From assembly GCA_044356745.1 (NCBI GenBank), contig JBIKVP010000002.1, forward strand, positions 1 to 64,000: a stretch of 64,000 nt of DNA. Direction: 5' to 3'. The notes beneath the pieces were generated by a model. It had not been told where the DNA came from. It made no database searches and was given only the letters and a program-made list of their open reading frames with translations. This document shows positions 57,054 to 64,000 of this stretch, piece by piece; the first letter of the stretch is position 1, and every line of letters begins with the position of its first letter. This DNA is from JBIKVP01 sp044356745 (GTDB taxonomy: Bacteria > Pseudomonadota > Alphaproteobacteria > Rhizobiales > Beijerinckiaceae). The position numbers and the translations under genes are program-made.

Positions 57054-57167
57054 GCTTTTAACCAACTCTTCATACGTAATAGACATGGAGACTAACGTTT
57101 TGTCAGACAATTTAGTCATTGCGCGTGTGTGACATATTTTTTTTATTCTGTCACCCCCTACGTTTTA

Positions 57168-58805
57168 TCACCGTTTCCAACTGAGTACACTAGCAATTCC
57201 AAAGCACATAATAATTATATTAATAAAAAAAAGATCGCCAAAGCGTGCATAGGGGGGCATGGATATTGTTTGAGGCAAGTTGCTGTCAAGAACGCCTTCA
57301 TATCCAAGGGGTAAGCTATTGCGTATGCGCCCATAAGGATCGATGACAGCTGAAATACCCGTGTTTGCTGCTCTTACAAGCGGCACGCCTTCTTCAATTG
57401 TGCGAAGACGTGCTTGCGCAAAATGCTGATAAGGTCCCCACGTTTTGCCAAACCATGCATCGTTTGTGACATTCAGCATCAATCCAATCTGACTTGACGA
57501 CGAAGACATATCAGAAAGATCAGACGCTAATGGCACAACTTGAGGGATAACTTTGTTCGGGAAAATAGCTTCATAACAAATTAAAGGAGCAATAAGGGGT
57601 AAGCCTATAATGCTCAAAGGTGTTTGTCTTTCAGCCGCTTCAAACCCTCCTGGAAGTTGGATTAATTGGCGCAAACCAAGTCTCTGGAGCCAATCCATGA
57701 AGGGGAGATACTCTCCGAATGGAACCAAATGAACTTTATCAGCGGTCGCTTGGACGCTGCCGTCGTGATTAATAACCTGAATAGAATTACGATAACGGGA
57801 GCGTGTTTCACCTGGCAGTCCCTCACGCAGTGTGGCCGCGCCTGTGATCAATGTCACACCTTGCGGAAGTAGCTCTGCGATTTGCGTGAGTGCGACTGTA
57901 TCTTTTGCTAAAATGAAAGGAAAAGCCGATTCAGGCCAAATTAAATGGGTGATATCTGCAACACCGGTTGATGTGGGTGATGTTGCGCGATCACTCAGAT
58001 CAAGATACCGCTTCATAATCTCTTCACGATTTTCAACGCGAAATTTAGCATCTTGGGGCAAATTAGGCTGCATAATGCGTAATTTAACATTGGCAACATC
58101 AGCGACGGGGTTAGCTGGAATACGCCATGCACCATATCCGGCTAATCCGACTAATAAAATCATAGCAACACATGTTCCGCGCCACTGCACATGTCGTCCT
58201 GTTGTGAGTGTTGCGGGTAGAGCGCACAAGAAGATGCTAAGGGCTGTCAAACCATAAAGCCCAATGATTGAAGCGATTTGTGCGAGCCATAAATGCTCAG
58301 CAAATGCCATGCCATAGCTATTCCATGGAAAGCCTGTCAACACATGTCCACGTAACCATTCACTCAAGCCTAAACCCCATGTCAAAGCCAGAATGCGCCC
58401 AATGCCTTGACTCCAAACAAGGCGTGCAAGCATAAATCCTAAGGCGTGGAAAAGGGCTAATACGGCTGGTAGTCCGACGACGGCGAGCGGCATGAGCCAT
58501 GCAAAACGGTCAGCTTCAACTAAGAAAGCTGCTCCTAACCACCATAATCCCGCTAAAAAGAAGCCAAAGCCAAACCACCATCCCGTTACAGCGGATGTCC
58601 AGAGTGTAGCTGGCATGGAGCGTGATGCAGCCCCATCAAGAAGCCAGACTGCGCAAACAAGCGATATGACAAGTGCCGGCAGAACACCAAAAGGCGCCAT
58701 GGCCAACGCCCCAAGCGCACCTGCTATAAGAGCGATCAACGCTCGTGACCATCCCCAAGAAATCACAATACTTTGATAAAAATGATTGAGTGTTTTTTCA
58801 AACAT
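57168..58805 (-). CDS. lnt: apolipoprotein N-acyltransferase
   Basis: Lnt adds the third acyl chain to lipoproteins such as the BamE encoded at 42.4 kb. The 545-residue product has about six N-terminal membrane segments and a periplasmic nitrilase domain. The catalytic triad region is visible: Glu in LIWPESAFPF, Lys in DKVHLVPFGEYLPF and Cys in PLICYEAIFP. A last membrane segment closes the protein. Its start overlaps the corC stop by 8 bases, the usual corC-lnt pair. Confidence 0.95.
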   Translation of the reverse strand: MFEKTLNHFYQSIVISWGWSRALIALIAGALGALAMAPFGVLPALVISLVCAVWLLDGAASRSMPATLWTSAVTGWWFGFGFFLAGLWWLGAAFLVEADRFAWLMPLAVVGLPAVLALFHALGFMLARLVWSQGIGRILALTWGLGLSEWLRGHVLTGFPWNSYGMAFAEHLWLAQIASIIGLYGLTALSIFLCALPATLTTGRHVQWRGTCVAMILLVGLAGYGAWRIPANPVADVANVKLRIMQPNLPQDAKFRVENREEIMKRYLDLSDRATSPTSTGVADITHLIWPESAFPFILAKDTVALTQIAELLPQGVTLITGAATLREGLPGETRSRYRNSIQVINHDGSVQATADKVHLVPFGEYLPFMDWLQRLGLRQLIQLPGGFEAAERQTPLSIIGLPLIAPLICYEAIFPNKVIPQVVPLASDLSDMSSSSSQIGLMLNVTNDAWFGKTWGPYQHFAQARLRTIEEGVPLVRAANTGISAVIDPYGRIRNSLPLGYEGVLDSNLPQTISMPPYARFGDLFFINIIIMCFGIASVLSWKR

Positions 58806-59979
58806 CAGACATTGTCCCGTGTGTTAACGGGTCTTTTGCAGTTTTTTTTTCGCTCATACCAGCGTTTGATTGCTGTGTATCATGTCCCATCGTGCTTTGA
58901 TTATGATCCGATGGCGCGGCTTTCGTTTCATGAGCATCTGGTCTGAATTTATCTTTATTCGATATCATATCAGGCGTTGGCGATGATTTTGGCGCTGGTT
59001 TAGGTGATTTTTCGCCGTTGCTTTGTGTGCGTCTGATATAAAGACGCACCCGTTTAATGCGTCGTGCATCAGCATCAAGAACATCACACTCTAATCCAAA
59101 GGGGAGTTCAATCACTTCGCCACGCGCTGGCACACGTCCTGTAATGGTTGTGATGAGACCTGCAAGCGTATCAATGCCCTCAGCAATATCATCCTCAGCG
59201 AGATTAAACTTCAATATATCAGCAGCTTCTTCAAGAGAAACACGCGCATCTGCAATGTATGTATCTTCACCTAATGATTGAATGGCGGGAGCGCCATCGT
59301 CATCATGCTCATCTTCAATATCCCCCACGACCATTTCTACAAGATCTTCAATTGAGATTAGTCCGTCTGTACCGCCATATTCATCAATGACAAGTGCCAT
59401 GTGTGTGCGTGTCGCTTGCATACGTGCAAGCAGATCAACAGCAGGCATAGAGGGGGGGGCGTAAAGCACAGGGCGTAAAATACGGGCACTTGCAAGTGTT
59501 TGACTTAAATCAACACTTGCAAGGTTGGGGATATCAAGGCGATCATTCTTGCGCCGTACACGTGCGACAACGGGTGCTTTTTCTGCACACGCAGCCAAAT
59601 GATCAACGAAGTCACGGATATGTACCATGCCTCGGGGATCGTCGAGTGTTTCGCCATAAACGGGTAGGCGCGAGTGTCCAGCGGCTCGAAATGCTTTGAG
59701 GGTATCTCCCAAAGACATTTCAGCAGGTATTGCGATAATGTCAGCGCGCGGAACCATGACATCGCCAACACGCAGACCCCTGAGCTTAAGAATATTTTGA
59801 AGCATTGCCCGCTCTTGCGGGGAAAAGTCCGTGTTGTTAGGCGTATTTTCTGCAAGTGCATCGACGAGCTCTTCACGTGGAGAGTGAAGACCGATGCGGA
59901 CGCGCAAGCGAGTCAATAACAGGTCAAGCCAACGGGGAGATGATGTGTTGAGAGGTTCAGAAGGGGACGATGTTGACAT
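58798..59979 (-). CDS. corC: CBS-domain hemolysin/CorC family protein
   Basis: A 393-residue cytosolic CorC-type protein, implicated in magnesium/cobalt homeostasis or membrane maintenance. It has two CBS domains (from VGDVMVPRADIIAIPAEMSLGDTLKAF to about residue 220), the YGGTDGLISIEDLVEMVVGDIEDEHDDD motif and a C-terminal CorC_HlyC domain. A hydrophilic tail of ~75 residues rich in Lys, Pro and Ser (from about 318) is an extension. ybeY, which often precedes corC, is not upstream; a long noncoding gap is. Confidence 0.9.
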   Translation of the reverse strand: MSTSSPSEPLNTSSPRWLDLLLTRLRVRIGLHSPREELVDALAENTPNNTDFSPQERAMLQNILKLRGLRVGDVMVPRADIIAIPAEMSLGDTLKAFRAAGHSRLPVYGETLDDPRGMVHIRDFVDHLAACAEKAPVVARVRRKNDRLDIPNLASVDLSQTLASARILRPVLYAPPSMPAVDLLARMQATRTHMALVIDEYGGTDGLISIEDLVEMVVGDIEDEHDDDGAPAIQSLGEDTYIADARVSLEEAADILKFNLAEDDIAEGIDTLAGLITTITGRVPARGEVIELPFGLECDVLDADARRIKRVRLYIRRTQSNGEKSPKPAPKSSPTPDMISNKDKFRPDAHETKAAPSDHNQSTMGHDTQQSNAGMSEKKTAKDPLTHGTMSDV

Positions 59980-60667
59980 CAGTCGATGGAGCCTTTGAAG
60001 CGATTTAGCGAATCATTATATACAGGAGTGAGGTTCCACAACAAGGGCATACAATGTAGAAGAGGCGTTTAAAATATACTCAGGGTATGTGAAATAAGCA
60101 ACTATGGCTTGACAATTCAAAAACCTTGCCCACATCACCCGTTTAATATCTTTTCATTTAACTGTTCGTCAATCCCATTTGGTGTTGTATGGATAGGACG
60201 GAGTAGGTGGACTGGGTGAAAGTGTTATTGAAGTGATCGACGTTCCTGACGGTAGAGGTTGCGGTTAAGAGTGCACCTTTAGAGGGTTGTCAGGTCTTTT
60301 TTTAACATTCACTGCAGTGTATCAGGGCGCTTAGTTTTTGTTTATGTCATTTGAGCAGCTTGCGACAATTTCATGCCGCAAGAGTGTTTTTGTAAACATG
60401 ATCACTTTGACTTATGTGCAGCCTGTTATCTTGTGGGTGTAGACTGCCACCACTGTCAGATGAGGTCAAGCGCTTGCATTGAGAAAATCGTTGATAACGG
60501 TGTTCTGATGTTTCGCTCGCTTGGCACTTAAGAGGTGATCACTCCGATGATGATATTGTCGGTGTGTTGATCTCACAAACAACACAATACGTGCCTGTTA
60601 GCATGATGGAATATTGAATCAAAAGGCTCTTTGAGGCCTTTGAGCGTTCAAAAGTGGAGAAAAAAAG
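59980..60667. other. 688-bp noncoding region between corC and rpoD
   Basis: No open frame is supported on either strand. It contains a TTGACA hexamer at 60109-60114 and a terminator-like hairpin with T-run at 60245-60303. The rest must include the rpoD promoter and leader. dnaG, which often precedes rpoD in alphaproteobacteria, is absent, and I cannot see a remnant of it. Confidence 0.5.
60245..60303 (+). terminator. terminator-like hairpin with T-run, possible end of a small RNA
   Basis: CCTGAC (60245-60250) pairs with GTCAGG (60289-60294), with a partly paired inner stem (AGGTTGC against GCACCT), followed by TCTTTTTTT. As no gene ends nearby on this strand, it could terminate a short RNA starting near 60150, or attenuate rpoD transcription. 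Confidence 0.4.
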
Positions 60668-62710
60668 ATGGCGGCCAAGTCAAAAGAGCGTAGCGATGCT
60701 GAGACACCTGTTGATGTTGTCTCTGATGGGCCTTTGCTCGATCTGACCGATGCCGCTGTTAAGCGGATGATTAAGCTCGCAAAAAAGCGTGGCTATGTCA
60801 CATATGAAGCGCTTAATGGTGTTCTCCCTTCGGAAGAGTTCACCTCTGAACAGATTGAGGATGTACTTGCTCAGCTCAATGAGATGGGAATCAACGTTAT
60901 TGAAGCAGAGGATGCTGCTGAAGAGGGTGAAGGCGAGGAAGCGGGAGAAGAAGACGTTGAAGGCGGTGACCTGATCGAAGTCTCGCGTTCAACAGCCGTT
61001 GCGACTACGCGATCAACCGAAGTTGCGGATCGCACCGATGATCCCGTACGCATGTATTTACGTGAAATGGGTGCGGTTGAGCTGCTCTCACGTGAGGGTG
61101 AGATTGCGATTGCCAAGCGCATTGAAGCAGGCAGAGAGGCGATGATTGCGGGTCTTTGTGAAAGTCCGCTGACCTTTCAGGCGATTATTATTTGGCGTGA
61201 TGAGTTGATGGAAGGTCGCGTACTTCTACGTGATATTATTGACCTCGAAGCCACCTACGCTGGTCCTGATGCTAAAGGTGCACCTATCATTCCCTCAACG
61301 GATATTGCCGCTGGAATCGTTGCAAGTCCTCTTGAGAATATTCCACCCCCCTCTCATTCAACCGGTGATCATGATGAGGAAATGGGCGAAGACACGGCTA
61401 TCAGCGTTGAGCCAGAGATTGACGATGATGATTTAGAGAACAGCATTTCTCTTGCTGCTATGGAAGCTGAGCTTAAGCCTCGCGTTCTGACGACATTTGA
61501 TAGTATTGCAGATAATTATAAAAAGCTTCGTCGTCTTCAGGTTGAGCATGTTGAGCAACGTTTGCAAAATTCAACGCTTAGCCCTGCCCAAGAGCGTAAA
61601 TATAAAAAGCTTAAAGAAGAGATCGTGGCTGATGTGAAGTCGCTTTCGCTCAATGCCAATCGTATTGAGGCACTCGTTGAGCAACTGCATGATATTAACC
61701 GCCGGTTGATGTCGCTTGAAGGACGCCTCATGCGTCTTGGGGAAAGCTATGGCGTGGCGCGTGATGAATTTCTTAAGCATTATCAAAATGCTGAGCTTGA
61801 TCCAAAATGGGTGCTGCGCATTTCTAAGCTTGGCGGTAAAGGTTGGAAGGAATTTGTCGCTAAAGGCAAGGATCAGATTAAAGAGCTACGTGAGCAAATT
61901 CATCACTTAGCGGCTGAAACAGGACTTGAAATTCAAGAGTTTCGCAAAATTGTTGCGCTCGTTCAAAGGGGCGAAAAAGAATCCAGCCAAGCTAAAAAAG
62001 AAATGATTGAAGCCAACTTGCGGCTCGTTATTTCGATCGCTAAAAAATACACCAATCGCGGCCTGCAGTTTCTTGATCTTATTCAGGAAGGCAATATCGG
62101 CCTTATGAAGGCGGTCGATAAATTTGAATATCGGCGCGGTTATAAATTTTCAACCTATGCTACATGGTGGATTCGTCAGGCGATTACGCGCTCAATTGCG
62201 GATCAAGCGCGCACAATTCGTATTCCAGTCCATATGATTGAGACGATTAATAAAATCGTTCGGACATCGCGCCAGATGCTTCATGAATCAGGGCGGGAGC
62301 CAACCCCTGAAGAGCTTGCCGAAAAACTCGCTATGCCGCTTGAAAAAGTGCGCAAGGTTCTCAAAATCGCAAAAGAGCCTGTTTCATTGGAGACTCCCAT
62401 TGGAGACGAAGAAGATTCACACTTGGGCGATTTTATTGAGGATAAAAATGCTGTACTTCCGATTGAAGCAGCGATCCAGACAAATTTACGCGAAACAACA
62501 ACGCGCGTGCTCGCTTCTTTGACACCCCGTGAGGAGCGGGTATTGCGGATGCGTTTTGGTATCGGCATGAATACGGATCATACGCTAGAGGAAGTGGGTC
62601 AGCAATTTTCAGTGACACGTGAGCGTATTCGTCAGATTGAGGCGAAAGCATTGCGCAAACTCAAGCATCCAAGCCGTTCGCGTAAACTCAGATCGTTTTT
62701 GGATAATTGA
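60668..62710 (+). CDS. rpoD: RNA polymerase primary sigma factor RpoD (sigma70)
   Basis: Housekeeping sigma factor, 680 residues. Region 1.1 ([26 protein letters not shown]) is followed by an acidic linker and region 1.2 ([21 protein letters not shown]). A large non-conserved region (about 190-440) precedes region 2 ([40 protein letters not shown]), region 3, and region 4 ([29 protein letters not shown]). GTGGAG precedes the ATG. It is the sigma factor whose holoenzyme 6S RNA would bind. Confidence 0.97.
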   Translation: MAAKSKERSDAETPVDVVSDGPLLDLTDAAVKRMIKLAKKRGYVTYEALNGVLPSEEFTSEQIEDVLAQLNEMGINVIEAEDAAEEGEGEEAGEEDVEGGDLIEVSRSTAVATTRSTEVADRTDDPVRMYLREMGAVELLSREGEIAIAKRIEAGREAMIAGLCESPLTFQAIIIWRDELMEGRVLLRDIIDLEATYAGPDAKGAPIIPSTDIAAGIVASPLENIPPPSHSTGDHDEEMGEDTAISVEPEIDDDDLENSISLAAMEAELKPRVLTTFDSIADNYKKLRRLQVEHVEQRLQNSTLSPAQERKYKKLKEEIVADVKSLSLNANRIEALVEQLHDINRRLMSLEGRLMRLGESYGVARDEFLKHYQNAELDPKWVLRISKLGGKGWKEFVAKGKDQIKELREQIHHLAAETGLEIQEFRKIVALVQRGEKESSQAKKEMIEANLRLVISIAKKYTNRGLQFLDLIQEGNIGLMKAVDKFEYRRGYKFSTYATWWIRQAITRSIADQARTIRIPVHMIETINKIVRTSRQMLHESGREPTPEELAEKLAMPLEKVRKVLKIAKEPVSLETPIGDEEDSHLGDFIEDKNAVLPIEAAIQTNLRETTTRVLASLTPREERVLRMRFGIGMNTDHTLEEVGQQFSVTRERIRQIEAKALRKLKHPSRSRKLRSFLDN

Positions 62711-62758
62711 TCATATCAATACGCCATTATGCTTATTGGGAGCGTAAAAAAATGATTG

Positions 62759-63073
62759 TTACGTTTTACGTTCCAAAAACTCAATGAGTGCTGATACAGC
62801 TTCGTCTGTCGTCACTTCCATCATCGCTTTTTGAATTTTAATGGCGCGGGATTTTTCACCTTCCGACATGATAAGAATGACTGTTTCAAGCCCCGGACAG
62901 GCGGGATCATTGCATTCTATTTCTGATACCTTGATAGTGAAAGAGGTATCATTGTGTTGTTGGTTTAAATAATGAAGGACACTTACTTTAATGGCCTCTT
63001 GTGCCTGATCGTGTGCAGGATGAGATGAGGGTTTTAAGCGTTGTCGCCACTGGTTTAAATCAAATGCGCACAT
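62759..63073 (-). CDS. conserved hypothetical protein with CNDPACPG motif
   Basis: A 104-residue cytosolic protein without a known function. The centre has two Cys in EIECNDPACPGLETVILIM (residues ~51-69), followed by KSRAIKI and a helical C-terminus with VTTDEAVSALIEFL. Similar small proteins with this Cys motif occur in rhizobia (from memory, not searched). It begins 15 bp after the pyrE stop on the same strand, so it is likely in the same transcript. Confidence 0.75.
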   Translation of the reverse strand: MCAFDLNQWRQRLKPSSHPAHDQAQEAIKVSVLHYLNQQHNDTSFTIKVSEIECNDPACPGLETVILIMSEGEKSRAIKIQKAMMEVTTDEAVSALIEFLERKT

Positions 63074-63088
63074 CGTCTGTTTAAAAGG

Positions 63089-63724
63089 TTATGACATATC
63101 AGGCTTGAGAGACGAGCCGACCTCTTTAAGAAATGCAGCGGCGGTGAAAAGTGCATGATAGCGCAATCCCGTTTTTTCAATCGTTTCACGTGCGCCTTCC
63201 TGACGGTCAACGAGCGTGAGAATCATCACGACATCTGCTCCCGCGTCACGACATGCCTCAACCGCTTTTAGAGCCGATTCGCCTGTTGTTGTCACATCTT
63301 CTAAGATAATGACGCGCTTGCTCTCGAGACTTTCGGTTGGATCGAGGCCTTCAATGAGTTTTTTTGCACCATAATCTTTGGGCTTTTTACGCACGAAAAA
63401 GCCTTTAATGGGATGCCCACGCTCAAAACTAAGCTGACATACCGCACTGGTGACAGGCACTGCGCCCATCTCAAGGCCGCCAACATAATCAGCGCCAATA
63501 TTTTTCACCTCATCAAACAACAGACGTGCAAGCAATGCCGCGCCTTGTGGGTGAAACATTGTCGGCTTCATATCAAAATAAAAATGACTTTTACGCCCTG
63601 AAGCAAGTGTCACATCTTTTAATCCAAATGAACGCTGCTTGATGAGAGCAAACAATGTGCTGCGATCACGCTCGATATCATGAGATGTCGCATGATGAAG
63701 GGTGGGCGATAAAACAGCACTCAT
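63089..63724 (-). CDS. pyrE: orotate phosphoribosyltransferase
   Basis: Makes orotidine 5'-phosphate from orotate and PRPP in pyrimidine synthesis. The 211-residue product has LASGRKSHFYFDMKPTMFHPQG near the N-terminus, the GGLEMGAVPV segment, FFVRKKPKDYGAKKLIEG and the PRPP-binding motif VIILEDVTTTGESAL. The start lies 18 bp after the truncated MIP18-like gene on the same strand. Confidence 0.95.
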   Translation of the reverse strand: MSAVLSPTLHHATSHDIERDRSTLFALIKQRSFGLKDVTLASGRKSHFYFDMKPTMFHPQGAALLARLLFDEVKNIGADYVGGLEMGAVPVTSAVCQLSFERGHPIKGFFVRKKPKDYGAKKLIEGLDPTESLESKRVIILEDVTTTGESALKAVEACRDAGADVVMILTLVDRQEGARETIEKTGLRYHALFTAAAFLKEVGSSLKPDMS

Positions 63725-63742
63725 TGGATGATCCTTATCTTT

Positions 63743-64000
63743 TTACCACATATCAAGGGCGAAACGCGCCTGATCCGACATGCGGCTTTGATCCCACGGT
63801 GGATCAAAAGTCATATTAACGCTCACGCCCGATACACCGCGTACTGCACCCACTGCATTTTCAACCCAGCCCGGCATTTGTCCTGCAACAGGGCAGCCCG
63901 GTGATGTTAATGTCATGTCAATGGTGACGTGCCAGTTTTCATTAACATCGACTTTATAAATCAGCCCAAGTTCATAAATATCAACGGGAATTTCAGGGTC
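63743..64000 (-). CDS. MIP18-family (DUF59) Fe-S assembly protein, SufT-like, 5' end outside the window
   Basis: The last 85 residues of a protein that begins beyond the window edge. It reads DPEIPVDIYELGLIY, then TSPGCPVAGQMPGWVENAV (with the conserved Cys) and FDPPWDQSRMSDQARFALDMW before TAA. This is the MIP18/DUF59 domain found in SufT and related Fe-S maturation factors. SufT is usual in alphaproteobacterial suf operons; here pyrE follows instead, so the SUF context cannot be checked. Confidence 0.85.
   Translation of the reverse strand, partial: DPEIPVDIYELGLIYKVDVNENWHVTIDMTLTSPGCPVAGQMPGWVENAVGAVRGVSGVSVNMTFDPPWDQSRMSDQARFALDMW

Noticed and set aside
62739..62774. Hairpin between rpoD and the 104-residue gene as a terminator
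   Set aside because: An 11-bp stem with one G:T pair exists, but the T/A run is in the loop and none follows the stem, so it does not fit an intrinsic terminator.
63179..63196. Third parS site (GTTTCACGTG inside pyrE)
   Set aside because: Only the left part matches; the right half is degenerate, so it is likely a chance match.
1..64000. CRISPR arrays, prophage, IS elements, tRNA or rRNA genes
   Set aside because: I saw no regularly spaced repeats, transposase, integrase or phage structural genes, and no tRNA or rRNA signature; the palindromic repeats are irregularly spaced.

Overview
The window looks like a near-origin chromosomal segment of an alphaproteobacterium, most likely Hyphomicrobiales (Rhizobiales) or a relative, with an unusually low GC content for that group (mid-40s percent by eye, not computed). 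The evidence is the gene order PPSR-hemE-hemJ-rho-mnmE-mnmG-rsmG-parA-parB, two perfect parS sites, PopZ (DUF2497), PleC/PdhS-type histidine kinases, aerobic cobaltochelatase genes cobS/cobT, a phasin and a phaA-type thiolase, and the cysI-DUF934-cysH-cysD-cysN sulfate assimilation cluster. I see no prophage, transposase, tRNA, rRNA or CRISPR.

Layout. 1-0.6 kb: an unrecognised fragment, possibly frameshifted. 0.6-11 kb: origin-proximal block. The PPSR/hemE gap is the position of the Caulobacter chromosomal origin and here it is AT-rich, with DnaA-box-like and GANTC sites. Haem synthesis (hemE, hemJ), rho, the tRNA-U34 modification pair (mnmE, mnmG), rsmG and parAB follow. 10.9-12.3 kb: an orphan HEPN-motif gene butted against parB. 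12.6-22.9 kb: thiolase, TolC, GNAT, histidine kinase, Lon-N/Trm112/RluD, Mrp, PopZ and a phytase-like protein. 22.9-26.1 kb: cobS and cobT, split by an AT-rich insert. 26.3-43.5 kb: uppP, phasin, a 1481-residue PdhS-like kinase with a CtrA-box upstream, cobV, a GH3 glycosidase, a cold-shock protein, surface-polysaccharide genes, pyk, an animal-type haem peroxidase, bamE and a secreted repeat protein. 43.5-56.4 kb: ribF and the sulfur region. 56.4-64 kb: a probable 6S RNA, an XRE regulator, lnt, corC, rpoD, pyrE and a truncated MIP18/SufT-like gene.

The sulfur region works as one unit: CysDN make APS, CysH (an Fe-S APS-reductase type, so no CysC is needed) makes sulfite, CysI with siroheme from CysG makes sulfide, a ferredoxin-NADP reductase-like flavoprotein probably supplies electrons, and the divergent metY fixes sulfide into homocysteine.

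The most unusual signal is a set of three AT-rich gene cassettes, each dropped between adjacent genes of a conserved operon, on the operon's strand, and bounded by repeats: (a) 24.8-25.1 kb between cobS and cobT, flanked by a 12-bp direct repeat; (b) 47.95-48.44 kb between cysD and cysN, flanked by inverted copies of a 32-bp palindrome; (c) 50.2-50.95 kb between cysH and DUF934, encoding a COQ7-like diiron protein and flanked by inverted copies of a different 27-bp palindrome. The 32-bp palindrome occurs seven times in 8 kb. Its stems covary, and one head-to-head pair is inserted in frame inside cysG, like a Rickettsia palindromic element. Whether the palindromes move the cassettes or simply mark tolerated insertion sites cannot be decided from one sequence.
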